Positions 32,316-43,469 of a stretch of DNA of 64,000 nt are shown in pieces. The position numbers were made by a program, and so were the translations under genes. Where the stretch lies: the NCBI RefSeq assembly GCF_051020765.1, contig NW_027469099.1:124001-188000 (forward strand). The letters are read 5' to 3'. Origin of the DNA: Lasioglossum baleicum (taxonomy: Eukaryota > Arthropoda > Insecta > Hymenoptera > Halictidae). The first letter of the stretch is position 1. The number at the start of each line of letters is the position of its first letter. Under the pieces are notes generated by a model that worked only from the letters and a program-made list of their open reading frames with translations, made no database searches and was not told the DNA's origin.

Positions 32316-33376
32316 TTTAAAGATTTGTTCGATTCCACGGACGAATCTCGCGAATCTCTTTGGAATCGCGGACTACGCGGTCGATTCTTGCAGAATTTTC
32401 CATCGTGTCCGGATGTTCCGCAATGCCAACAATACGATTTTGACATGCGATTCCTATCGGAATTTTTAAAAATTGTATACCGTTTCTCTCCGTCTCTCAC
32501 AATTGACGAATCCGAACGGTTGGAGGGGGAACCGGAGGGGCTCCTGTGACGCAAGGTCCAGGCAGACGCTCGTCCTTCTCTTTCCTCCTCAAAACCAGAT
32601 GGTCTCGTGCGTTGATCCCTGTGTCGGTCATATTTGCTTGGAGATAAGGGATATGACACTTCACGATCGCGGTAGCGAGAGTCCTGGTCATATGAATCTC
32701 GGCGGGACCACCTTGATGGTGATTCACTCCGAGGCGACTGTCGTCGATTCCTTAATCTTTTATCTATCTGTAGCACGGCGTCGTAAGCATCCTCCAGATT
32801 TTTTATATCCTTCAAGATAGCCGACACCTTCAGGGAAATCCGATCCGGTAATCCATCGATGAAGTTTTCAATGACGTCCTTTTCCATCAATTTGATAAAT
32901 CCTTCAGCATGTGCCTCGTATTTTTCCCTCATGGCTCCGCGCGTACAGTAGACCAAGTGGCTTGTCCTATCGATGTATTGTCGTAGGCTTTCTCCTTCGC
33001 GAATATGTAGTTTCGCGATTTCCACTTGATAATATGATAGGCTCTTGCCGGGAGCGAACCGTTTCTTCAAATGTTGAATTAACGCTTTTACGGTAGTAAA
33101 CTTGTGCTCTAATGTGCATCTACGTGCTGGCCCGACGAGCTTAGTAAGAACAATTGCCAGATACTCGGTTTCCGTACCCTCCGGAATCAAAGTTAACCCG
33201 TCCTCTAAAGTTTGCGCGAAACGAATCAAAGAGGGGTCTTCCCCGTTAAAGGTCGGAATTGTCGAAGTAATATTCTGTAAGCATGTCTTTTGCGTCAACA
33301 GCGACATAGAATTTGCAAGTGAAACCGTCAAGTTCATTATGTCAACGGAAGAAGTATTTGCAGCTGAATTCGGCAT
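32156..33376 (-). CDS. gag: Gag polyprotein (capsid and CCHC nucleocapsid)
   Basis: This 406-residue frame starts at the first ATG after the leader. Residues about 35-205 look like the helical Gag capsid region of Ty3/Gypsy elements: PTFNGEDPSLIRF near 41-53, then a leucine/lysine-rich core ending FIDGLPDRI at 172-180. Residues 210-300 are Arg/Ser/Asp-rich and basic, as in nucleic-acid-binding tails. A single zinc knuckle, C316-x2-C319-x4-H324-x4-C329, binds the genomic RNA during assembly in the cytoplasm. The -1 frameshift site falls at residues 352-354, so most ribosomes should finish Gag at 406 and a minority continue into Pol. The frame is intact, with no stop or indel visible. Confidence 0.92.
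   Translation of the reverse strand: MPNSAANTSSVDIMNLTVSLANSMSLLTQKTCLQNITSTIPTFNGEDPSLIRFAQTLEDGLTLIPEGTETEYLAIVLTKLVGPARRCTLEHKFTTVKALIQHLKKRFAPGKSLSYYQVEIAKLHIREGESLRQYIDRTSHLVYCTRGAMREKYEAHAEGFIKLMEKDVIENFIDGLPDRISLKVSAILKDIKNLEDAYDAVLQIDKRLRNRRQSPRSESPSRWSRRDSYDQDSRYRDREVSYPLSPSKYDRHRDQRTRPSGFEEEREGRASAWTLRHRSPSGSPSNRSDSSIVRDGEKRYTIFKNSDRNRMSKSYCWHCGTSGHDGKFCKNRPRSPRFQRDSRDSSVESNKSLNFDRAHRTGDTMSENKEVRQRTVRFEEKPSSRKLQHHESKSKSQNWNQARENF
32260..32321 (-). promoter_or_regulatory. Programmed -1 frameshift signal (TTTAAAC plus possible pseudoknot)
   Basis: TTTAAAC (32315-32321, minus strand) is in the correct phase of gag (T TTA AAC, with TTA codon 353) and fits X XXY YYZ. The -1 frame is open from 32372 to 28230 and includes protease. 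After an 8-nt spacer, CGCTCA (32301-32306) pairs with TGAGCG (32278-32283). Inside the loop, GGCGA (32289-32293) pairs with downstream TCGCC (32260-32264). Together they form an H-type pseudoknot. The heptamer is a well-known slippery sequence; the fold itself is inferred by eye. Confidence 0.8.
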
Positions 33377-33522
33377 TTTTAAAGAATGTAACTAGAGAAA
33401 ACTAGTATATTACTAATAATATTGAGACGTAACTAGGAAAACTAGTATATTGTCAATACTCAGCTACGAGTAATTTAACGTAGTAAACCCAAAATTAAAG
33501 TGATCCTAAAATAATTGAACAG
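33377..33522 (-). other. gag 5' leader, with a direct repeat
   Basis: This is the untranslated stretch between the primer site and the gag ATG. Two nearly identical ~23-nt segments (33388-33411 and 33429-33451, both containing AAAACTAGTATATT) form a direct repeat with a 1-nt indel. The role is unknown; packaging or splice signals would be expected in this region. Confidence 0.6.
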
Positions 33523-33540
33523 ATCCCACCGCTGTCACCA
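33523..33540 (-). other. Primer-binding site, tRNA-Leu-like
   Basis: On the minus strand, 4 nt after the 5' LTR, the sequence reads TGGTGACAGCGGTGGGAT. This is complementary to a tRNA 3' end ...ATCCCACCGCTGTCACCA. From memory it matches the acceptor/T-arm end of eukaryotic tRNA-Leu (AAG/UAG type) with one mismatch. The exact tRNA needs comparison with the host set. Confidence 0.8.
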
Positions 33541-33634
33541 GTTCTGTTACGAGCCAGGGCCGCGAGCAGCACGAGTGGCCGGCGAAGGGTTATTACCCTA
33601 GGAATATGATATAAATTTGTTAGTTAAGGAACGC

Positions 33635-33931
33635 GGACGAACCCAATGCGAAATTGGGGAGCCGCTAGGATTATTGACAGCGAGGACGAACCTGACGCGA
33701 AGTCAGGGAGCCTCTAGGAATGGAGTCAAACGCAGACGAACCCGATGCAAAACCGGGGAGCTGCTAGGAGGTTGTATAATAGCACAGACGAACCTGATGC
33801 GAAATCAGGGAGCTGTTAGGATGCGGACGAACCCAATGCAAAACTGGGGAGCCGCTAGGTTGGATAAATCTCTGTTCGGACAATTGGAATGTCGCGAAAG
33901 AACCTGATGGTTAATCAGGGAATTGCTAGGA
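33635..33931 (-). repeat. Six-unit hairpin array in the 5' LTR (R-U5)
   Basis: Six copies of a ~38-bp motif start (GACGAACC on the plus strand) at 33636, 33685, 33735, 33787, 33826 and about 33897. In the sense strand each has CTAGC-GCTC, a 6-bp stem with a TTCGC, TTTGC or TAACC loop, then TTCGTC (TTCTTTC in the last copy). Stems vary but stay paired, which points to an RNA structure in the leader of the genomic transcript. Confidence 0.85.
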
Positions 33932-34402
33932 TAATTAGTAAGCCTCGTAACTAGTATAATTTAATTGATACAATCCGAGCGGTAAGATTGTATCATGTGG
34001 GGACGTTCAATTACTTGGTTAGGATATTGGACGATAATTATGGGTTTAATGAATTTAAGTTAATTATCAAAGAAGACAAATATATTCTTACTATAGAGTT
34101 TCGTTCTACAAGTGTACTTGTGTCGCGAATGAACTGAATTTAGAATAGGAAAGAAATTGAAAGGTGATATTACCTAAGCTAAGACGCACGGTGTTGACGC
34201 ACTGGCAATGCGGGGGACTCGGAGCAACCTTGTCACTGCCTAACAGATTTTAGACCGAACTCGCGGAATCTGTACGGTTAAACTTTGATTCAAAAGGAAC
34301 GAACGTCCGATCTCACTGGTAGTTGACTTCCGAGATGCAGCACGACGCGACACTATTCGTGATTACGACAGTACTAGCCCACGAGAGTAGAAATGTAAGG
34401 GC

Positions 34403-34409
34403 TTATATA
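34403..34409 (-). promoter_or_regulatory. TATA box of the 5' LTR
   Basis: TATATAA on the minus strand lies inside a small dyad, GGGCT...AGCCC. Transcription would start about 25-30 nt further in the sense direction (near 34375-34385). No clear initiator is seen. Confidence 0.65.
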
Positions 34410-34611
34410 GCCCTGCAATGACGGGTGGTACTTGTCAGTACCCTTCAAGTGAACATTCGTATTTTGTCAACGACCAGTTGGTCGTGCGTACGTTTGGGCC
34501 CTAAACTAACCTAAACAATTATGTAGATTTATCTAGGGAAAAACTCTGTTCGTTTATCTAGGACGGTTCCTGCCAGAGATGATATTGAACACCTGTTCGT
34601 CATCCGTAACA

Positions 34612-34615
34612 CACG
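34612..34615. repeat. Target-site duplication, right copy (CACG)
   Basis: CACG follows CGTAACA, and the satellite resumes as TTTTAATTTATTG. Confidence 0.93.
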
Positions 34616-37600
34616 TTTTAATTTATTGATTTTATCTTTTATTTTATCATATTTTTAAGTTTTATGCGGCTCGACCAGGGGGGTGGGACGGGGGGAAGGG
34701 ACAGACGCGAGCCGGAACTCGCCTCTGTCCCCTCCTTGTCGCGTGCGGAAAAAAATACAATGCAGCGTGTACGAGTATTTGCACATGTATAAAAATCGGA
34801 TGGCGCGGTAACAAAAATTCTAAATCATACAGCACAAGTTGCAGCAATGCATGCGCGTAAGTTAAATTACCTGCATACCGCCGTTTCCTCAAACTGTGTG
34901 TTCATAACTGGCACTGAGGGGATCGCAGTGCCACCACTGCGAGGAGGCCCAGGACTCTCCGCGGCATACGCTGGAAGAATGTCCAGCGTGGTCGGCGCCG
35001 CGCAGAGACCTAAGGGGCGTTATTGGGATGGACCTCTCGTTGCCGGTCGTGGTCGACCACATGATCGGCAGCGAGAGGTCAGGAGCAGCGTTTGCCTCCT
35101 TCTGCGAGATTGTGATAACGCAGAAGGAGGCAGCGGAGAGGGAGAGGGAAGCCGACCCCCTCACCCCCAGGAGGCTAGCATCGGCGGGGCAACCCCGACG
35201 AGGCCGACGGCCCCCTGTAAGGGGCCGCAGACGTAATGGCGGCGGTGGGACTACTTAGTACTTCCACCGCCGCCAAGGGGGGCTGGCCGTCAAGGCGCCC
35301 ACGAGGTGGGCAGGTCGCGGGGGGCGAGGTGGAGCAATAATCCCCTCGCCCCCTCTACAAAGATGCGACCTGCCGGTCGACCCCCCTCCTTTTATTTTAT
35401 AATATTTCATTTTATTCTATATATATTTTATATTCTATATTATAAATTTTATCTTTATCTTTTATTCCTCTTTATTTTGCCACCCCTTATGTTTTGTCCA
35501 TTGTATTTATTTCTTATTATTATTTATTTATTTATTGTCATTTATTTTATCTATTTCATCTATACACGTTTTAATTTATTGATTTTATCTTTTATTTTAT
35601 CATATTTTTAAGTTTTATGCGGCTCGACCAGGGGGGTGGGACGGGGGGAAGGGACAGACGCGAGCCGGAACTCGCCTCGGTCCCCTCCTTGTCGCGTGCG
35701 GAAAAAAATACAATGCAGCGTGTACGAGTATTTGCACATGTATAAAAACCGGATGGCACGGTAACAAAAATTCTAAATCATACAGCACAAGTTGCAGCAA
35801 TGCATGCGCATAAGTTAAATTACCTGCATACCGCCGTTTCCTCAAACTGTGTGTTCATAACTGGCACTGGGGGGATCGCAGTGCCACCACTGCGAGGAGG
35901 CCCAGGACTGTCCGCGGCATACGCTGGAAGAATGTCCAGCGTGGTCGGCGCCGGGCAGAGACCTAAGGGGCGTTATTGGGATGGACCTCTGGTTGCCGGT
36001 CGTGGTCGACCACGTGATCGGCAGCGAGAGGTCAGGAGCAGCGTTTGCCTCCTTCTGCGAGATTGTGATAACGCAGAAGGAGGCAGCGGAGAGGGAGAGG
36101 GAAGCCGACCCCCTCTCCGCCAGGAGGTTAGCATCGGCGGGGCAACCCCGACGATGCCGACGGCCCCCTGTAAGGGGCCGCAGACGTAATGGCGGCGGTG
36201 GGACTACATAGTACTTCCACCGCCGCCAAGGGGGGCTGGCCGTTAAGGCGCCCCCCGGGGTGGACAGGTCGCGGGGGGCGAGGTGGATCAATAATCCCCT
36301 GCCCCCCTCTACAAAGATGCGACCTGCCGGTCGACCCCCCTCCTTTTATTTTATGATATTTCATTTTATTCTATATTATAAATTTTATTTTTATCTTTTA
36401 TTCCCCTTTATTTTGCCCCCCCCTTCTTATGTTTGTTGTGTTTTGTCCATTGTATTTATTTACTTATTATTCTTTATTTATTTATTGACTTTTATTTTAT
36501 CTATACACGTTTTCATTTATTGATTTTATCTTCTATTTTATCGTATTTTAAGTTTTATGCGGGTCCACCAGGGGGGCGGGACGGTGGGAGGGGACAGACG
36601 CGAGCCGGAACTCGCCTCTGTCCCCTCCATGTCGCGTGCGGAAATAAATACAATGCAGCATGTACGAGTATTTGCACATGTATAAAAATCGGATGGCGCG
36701 GTAACAAAAATTCTAAATTATACAGCACAAGTTGCAGCAATGCATGCGCATAAGTTAAATTACCTGCATACCGCCGTTTCCTCAAACTGTGTGTTCATAA
36801 CTCGCACTGGGAGGATCACAGTGCCACCACTGAGAGGAGGCCCAGGACTTTGCGCGGCATACGCTGGAAGAATGTCCAGCGTGGTCGGCACGGCGCAGAG
36901 ACCTAAGGGGCGTTATTGGGATGGACCTCTCGTTGCCGGTACGTGGTCGACCACATGATCGGCAGCGAGAGGTCAAGAGCAGCGTTTGCCTCCTTCTGCG
37001 AGATTGTGATAACGCAGAAGGAGGCAGCGGAGAGGGAGAGGGAAGCCGACCCCCTCTCCGCCAGGAGGTTAGCATCGGCGGGGCAACCCCGACGATGCCG
37101 ACGGCCCCCTGTAAGGGGCCGCAGACGTAATGGCGGCGGTGGGACTACTTAGTACTTCCACCGCCGCCAAGGGGGGCTGGCCGTTAAGGCGCCCCCGGGG
37201 TGGACAGGTCGCGGGGGGCGAGGTGGATCAATAATCCCCTCCCCCCCTCTACAAAGATGCGACCTGCCGGTCGACCCCCCTCCTTTTATTTTATGATATT
37301 TCATTTTATTCTATATTATAAATTTTATCTTTATCTTTTATTCCCCTATATTTTGCCCCCCCCCCTTCTTATGTTTGTTGTGTTTTGTCCATTGTATTTA
37401 TTTACTTATTATTATTTATTTATTTATTGACTTTTATTTTATCTATACACGTTTTCATTTATTGATTTTATCTTCTATTTTATCGTATTTTAAGTTTTAT
37501 GCGGCTCGACCAGGGGTGTGGGACGGGGGGAAGGGACAGACGCGAGCCGGAACTCGCCTCTGTCCCCTCCTTGTCGCGTGCGGAAAAAAATACAATGCAG

Positions 37601-38669
37601 CGTGTACGAGTATTTGCACATGTATAAAAATCGGATGGCGCGGTAACAAAAATTCTAAATTATACAGCACAAGTTGCAGCAATGCATGCGCATAAGTTAA
37701 ATTACCTTCATACCGCCGTTTCCTCAAACTGTGTGTTCATAACTGGCACTGGGAGGATCGCAGTGCCACCACTGCGAGGAGGCCCAGGACTTTGCGCGGC
37801 ATACGCTGGAAGAATGTCCAGCGTGGTCGGCACGGCGCAGAGACCTAAGGGGCGTTATTGGGATGGACCTCTCGTTGCCGGTCGTGGTCGACCACATGAT
37901 CGGCAGCGAGAGGTCAAGAGCAGCGTTTGCCTCCTTCTGCGAGATTGTGATAACGCAGAAGGAGGCAGCGGAGAGGGAGAGGGAAGCCGACCCCCTCTCC
38001 GCCAGGAGGTTAGCATCGGCGGGGCAACCCCGACGAGGCCGACGGCCCCCTGTAAGGGGCCGCAGACGTAATGGCGGCGGTTGGACTACTTAGTACTTCC
38101 ACCGCCGGCAAGGGGGGCTGGCCGTTAAGGCGCCCCCGGGGTGGGCAGGTCGCGGGGGGCGAGGTGGAGCAATAGTCCCCTCCCCCCCTCTACAAAGATG
38201 CGACCTGCCGGTCGACCCCCCTCCTTTTATTTTATGATATTTCATTTTATTCTATATTATAAATTTTATCTTTATCTTTTATTCCACTTTATTTTGCCCC
38301 CCCTTCTTATGTTTGTTGTTTTTTGTCCATTGTATTTATTTACTTATTATTATTTATTTATTTATTGACTTTTATTTTATCTATTTTATCTATACACGTT
38401 TTCATTTATTGATTTTATATTTTGTTTTATCATATTTTTAAGTTTTATGCGGGTCGACCAGGGGAGTGGGACGGGGGGAGGGGACAGACGCGAGCCGGAA
38501 CTCGCCTCTGTCCCCTCCTTGACGCGTGCGGAAAAAAATACAATGCAGCGTGTACGAGTATTTGCACATGTATAAAAATCGGATGGCGCGGTAACAAAAA
38601 TTCTAAATTATACAGCACAAGTTGCAGCAATGCATGCGCATAAGTTAAATTACCTGCATACCGCCGTAT

Positions 38670-41600
38670 CCTCAAACTGTGTGTTCATAACTGGCACTGA
38701 GGGGATCGCAGTGCCACCACTGCGAGGAGGCCCAGGTCTCTCCGCGGCATACGCTGGAAGAATGTCTAGCGTGGTCGGCGCCGCGCAGAGACCTAAGGGG
38801 CGTTATTGGGATGGACCTCTCGTTGCCGGTCGTGGTCGACCACATGATCGGCAGCGAGAGGTCAGGAGCAGCGTTTGCCTCCTTCTGCGAGATTGTGATA
38901 ACGCAGAAGGAGGCAGCGGAGAGGGGGGGGAAGCCGACCCCCTCACCCCCAGGAGGCTAGCATCGGCGGGGCAACCCCGACGAGGCCGACGGCCCCCTGT
39001 AAGGGGCCGCAGACGTAATGGCGGCGGTTGGACTACTTAGTACTTCCACCGCCGGCAAGGGGGGCTGGCCGTTAAGGCGCCCCCGGGGTGGGCAGGTCGC
39101 GGGGGGCGAGGTGGAGCAATAGTCCCCTCCCCCCCTCTACAAAGATGCGACCTGCCGGTCGAACCCCCTCCTTTTATTTTATAATATTTCATTTTATTCT
39201 ATATATATTTTATATTCTATATTATAAATTTTATCTTTATCTTTTATTCCCCTTTATTTTGCCCCCCCTTCTTATGTTTGTTGTGTTTTGTCCATTGTAT
39301 TTATTTACTTATTATTATTTATTTATTTATTGACTTTTATTTTATCTATTTTATCTATACACGTTTTCATTTATTGATTTTATCTTTTATTTTATCGTAT
39401 TTTAAGTTTTATGCTGGTCGACCAGGGGGGCGGGACGGTGGGAGGGGACAGACGCGAGCCGGAACTCGTCTCTGTCCCCTCCTTGACGCGTGCGGGAAAA
39501 AATACAATGCAGCGTGTACGAGTATTTGCACATGTATAAAAATCGGATGGCGCGGTAACAAAAATTCTAAATCATACAGCACAAGTTGCAGCAATGCATG
39601 CGCATAAGTTAAATTACCTGCATACCGCCGTTTCCTCAAACTGTGTGTTCATAACTGGCACTGAGGGGATCGCAGTGCCACCACTGCGAGGAGGCCCAGG
39701 ACTCTCCGCGGCATACGCTGGAAGAATGTCCAGCGTGGTCGGCGCCGCGCAGAGACCTAAGGGGCGTTATTGGGATGGACCTCTCGTTGCCGGTCGTGGT
39801 CGACCACATGATCGGCAGCGAGAGGTCAAGAGCAGCGTTTGCCTCCTTCTGCGAGATTGTGATAACGCAGAAGGAGGCAGCGAAGATTGAGAGGGAAGCC
39901 GACCCCCTCACCGCAAGGAGGCTAGCATCGGCGGGGCAACCCCGACGAGGCCGACGGCCCCCTGTAAGGGGCCGCAGACGTAATGGCGGCGGTGGGACTA
40001 CTTAGTACTTCCACCGCCGCCAAGGGGGGCTGGCCGTCAAGGCGCCCACGAGGTGGGCAGGTCGCGGGGGGCGAGTTGGAGCAATAATCCCCTCCCCCCC
40101 TCTACAAAGATGCGACCTGCCGGTCGACCCCCCTCCTTTTATTTTATAATATTTCATTTTATTCTATATATATTTTATATTCTATATTATAAATTTTATC
40201 TTTATCTTTTATTCCACTTTATTTTGCCACCCCTTATGTTTTGTCCATTGTATTTATTTCTTATTATTATTTATTTATTTATTGTCATTTATTTTATCTA
40301 TTTCATCTATACACGTTTCAATTTATTGATTTTATCTTTTATTTTATCATATTTTTAAGTTTTATGCGGCTCGACCAGGGGGGTGGGACGGGGGGAAGGG
40401 ACAGACGCGAGCCGGAACTCGCCTCTGTCCCCTCCTTGTCGCGTGCGGAAAAAAATACAATGCAGCGTGTACGAGTATTTGCACATGTATAAAAATCGGA
40501 TGGCGCGGTAACAAAAATTCTAAATCATACAGCACAAGTTGCAGCAATGCATGCGCATAAGTTAAATTACCTGCATACCGCCGTTTCCTCAAACTGTGTG
40601 TTCATAACTGGCACTGAGGGGATCGCAGTGCCACCACTGCGAGGAGGCCCAGGACTCTCCGCGGCATACGCTGGAAGAATGTCCAGCGTGGTCGGCGCCG
40701 CGCAGAGACCTAAGGGGCGTTATTGGGATGGACCTCTCGTTGCCGGTCGTGGTCGACCACATGATCGGCAGCGAGAGGTCAGGAGCAGCGTTTGCCTCCT
40801 TCTGCGAGATTGTGATAACGCAGAAGGAGGCAGCGGAGAGGGGGGGGGAAGCCGACCCCCTCACCCCCAGGAGGCTAGCATCGGCGGGGCAACCCCGACG
40901 AGGCCGACGGCCCCCTGTAAGGGGCCGCAGACGTAATGGCGGCGGTTGGACTACTTAGTACTTCCACCGCCGGCAAGGGGGGCTGGCCGTTAAGGCGCCC
41001 CCGGGGTGGGCAGGTCGCGGGGGGCGAGGTGGAGCAATAGTCCCCTCCCCCCCTCTACAAAGATGCGACCTGCCGGTCGAACCCCCTCCTTTTATTTTAT
41101 AATATTTCATTTTATTCTATATATATTTTATATTCTATATTATAAATTTTATCTTTATCTTTTATTCCCCTTTATTTTGCCCCCCCTTCTTATGTTTGTT
41201 GTGTTTTGTCCATTGTATTTATTTACTTATTATTATTTATTTATTTATTGACTTTTATTTTATCTATTTTATCTATACACGTTTTCATTTATTGATTTTA
41301 TCTTTTATTTTATCGTATTTTAAGTTTTATGCTGGTCGACCAGGGGGGCGGGACGGTGGGAGGGGACAGACGCGAGCCGGAACTCGTCTCTGTCCCCTCC
41401 TTGACGCGTGCGGGAAAAAATACAATGCAGCGTGTACGAGTATTTGCACATGTATAAAAATCGGATGGCGCGGTAACAAAAATTCTAAATCATACAGCAC
41501 AAGTTGCAGCAATGCATGCGCATAAGTTAAATTACCTGCATACCGCCGTTTCCTCAAACTGTGTGTTCATAACTGGCACTGAGGGGATCGCAGTGCCACC

Positions 41601-43400
41601 ACTGCGAGGAGGCCCAGGACTCTCCGCGGCATACGCTGGAAGAATGTCCAGCGTGGTCGGCGCCGCGCAGAGACCTAAGGGGCGTTATTGGGATGGACCT
41701 CTCGTTGCCGGTCGTGGTCGACCACATGATCGGCAGCGAGAGGTCAAGAGCAGCGTTTGCCTCCTTCTGCGAGATTGTGATAACGCAGAAGGAGGCAGCG
41801 AAGATTGAGAGGGAAGCCGACCCCCTCACCGCAAGGAGGCTAGCATCGGCGGGGCAACCCCGACGAGGCCGACGGCCCCCTGTAAGGGGCCGCAGACGTA
41901 ATGGCGGCGGTGGGACTACTTAGTACTTCCACCGCCGCCAAGGGGGGCTGGCCGTCAAGGCGCCCACGAGCTGGGCAGGTCGCGGGGGGCGAGGTGGAGC
42001 AATAATCCCCTCCCCCCCTCTACAAAGATGCGACCTGCCGGTCGACCCCCCTCCTTTTATTTTATAATATTTCATTTTATTCTATATATATTTTATATTC
42101 TATATTATAAATTTTATCTTTATCTTTTATTCCACTTTATTTTGCCACCCCTTATGTTTTGTCCATTGTATTTATTTCTTATTATTATTTATTTATTTAT
42201 TGTCATTTATTTTATCTATTTCATCTATACACGTTTTAATTTATTGATTTTATCTTTTATTTTATCATATTTTTAAGTTTTATGCGGCTCGACCAGGGGG
42301 GTGGGACGGGGGGAAGGGACAGACGCGAGCCGGAACTCGCCTCTGTCCCCTCCTTGTCGCGTGCGGAAAAAAATACAATGCAGCGTGTACGAGTATTTGC
42401 ACATGTATAAAAATCGGATGGCGCGGTAACAAAAATTCTAAATCATACAGCACAAGTTGCAGCAATGCATGCGCGTAAGTTAAATTACCTGCATACCGCC
42501 GTTTCCTCAAACTGTGTGTTCATAACTGGCACTGAGGGGATCGCAGTGCCACCACTGCGAGGAGGCCCAGGACTCTCCGCGGCATACGCTGGAAGAATGT
42601 CCAGCGTGGTCGGCGCCGCGCAGAGACCTAAGGGGCGTTATTGGGATGGACCTCTCGTTGCCGGTCGTGGTCGACCACATGATCGGCAGCGAGAGGTCAG
42701 GAGCAGCGTTTGCCTCCTTCTGCGAGATTGTGATAACGCAGAAGGAGGCAGCGGAGAGGGAGAGGGAAGCCGACCCCCTCACCGCCAGGAGGCTAGCATC
42801 GGCGGGGCAACCCCGACGAGGCCGACGGCCCCCTGTAAGGGGCCGCAGACGTAATGGCGGCGGTGGGACTACTTAGTACTTCCACCGCCGCCAAGGGGGG
42901 CTGGCCGTTAAGGCGCCCCCGGGGTGGGCAGCTCGCGGGGGGCGAGGTGGAGCAATAATCCCCTGCCCCCATCTACAAAGATGAGACCTGCCGGTCGACC
43001 CCCCTCCTTTTATTTTATAATATTTCATTTTATACTATATATATTTTATATTCTATATTATAAATTTTATCTTCATCTTTTATTCATCTTTATTTTACCA
43101 CCCCTTCTTATGTTTGTTGTGTTTTGTCCATTGTATTTATTTACTTATTATTATTTATTTATTTATTGACTTTTATTTTATCTATTTTATCTATACACGT
43201 TTTCATTTATTGATTTTATCTTTTATTTTATCGTATTTTAAGTTTTATGCGATTCGACCAGGGGGGTGGGACGGGGGGAGGGGACAGACGCGAGTCGGAA
43301 CTCGCCTCTGTCCCCTCCTTGTCGCGTGCGGAAAAAAATACAATGCAGCGTATACGAGTATTTGCACATGTATACAAATCGGATGGCGCGGTAACAAAAA
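38670..43400 (+). repeat. Five-monomer higher-order repeat, 4.8 kb, copy 1
   Basis: Five monomers with spacings 964, 953, 965, 953 and 965 recur at +4,800 bp in 43470-48195. Shared markers include CCAGGTCTCTCC with TCTAGCG (38736/43536), the GCGAGTTGG variant (40072/44872), ACGTTTCAAT (40313/45113) and TCTTCATC in the spacer (near 43072/47871). Ends are approximate. Confidence 0.85.
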
Positions 43401-43469
43401 TTCTAAATCATACAGCACAAGTTGCAGCAATGCATGCGCGTAAGTTAAATTACCTGCATACCGCCGTTT

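Larger units (their letters stand above)
26932..34611 (-). mobile_element. Ty3/Gypsy LTR retrotransposon, 7,680 bp, nested in the satellite
   Basis: The element has two near-identical LTRs (1,065 and 1,067 bp) beginning TGTTACG and ending CGTAACA, a 4-bp target duplication CACG, a primer-binding site, gag, a frameshifted pol and a purine tract. The domain order protease-RT-RNase H-integrase places it in Ty3/Gypsy (Metaviridae), and the overall look of Pol is of the 17.6/297-like insect type. It differs from full errantivirus-like members in having no env and a short integrase C-terminus. The LTRs differ by only two substitutions plus one 5-versus-7-nt replacement, so it inserted recently. Both main frames are intact apart from the expected -1 shift. 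Whether it can move is unknown, given the short integrase. Confidence 0.97.
33545..34611 (-). repeat. 5' LTR of the retrotransposon (sense is the minus strand)
   Basis: 1,067 bp with 7-bp terminal inverted repeats TGTTACG/CGTAACA. The promoter TATA lies at 34403-34409 on the minus strand, so U3 is short (about 200 bp) and R-U5 long (about 830 bp). A six-unit hairpin array lies at 33635-33931, near the sense 3' end. Compared with the other LTR it has G for C in GAGCGGTAAG (33981), C for T in GGTTCC, and GGGAAAAACTCTG for GGGTAGCTCTG. Confidence 0.96.
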
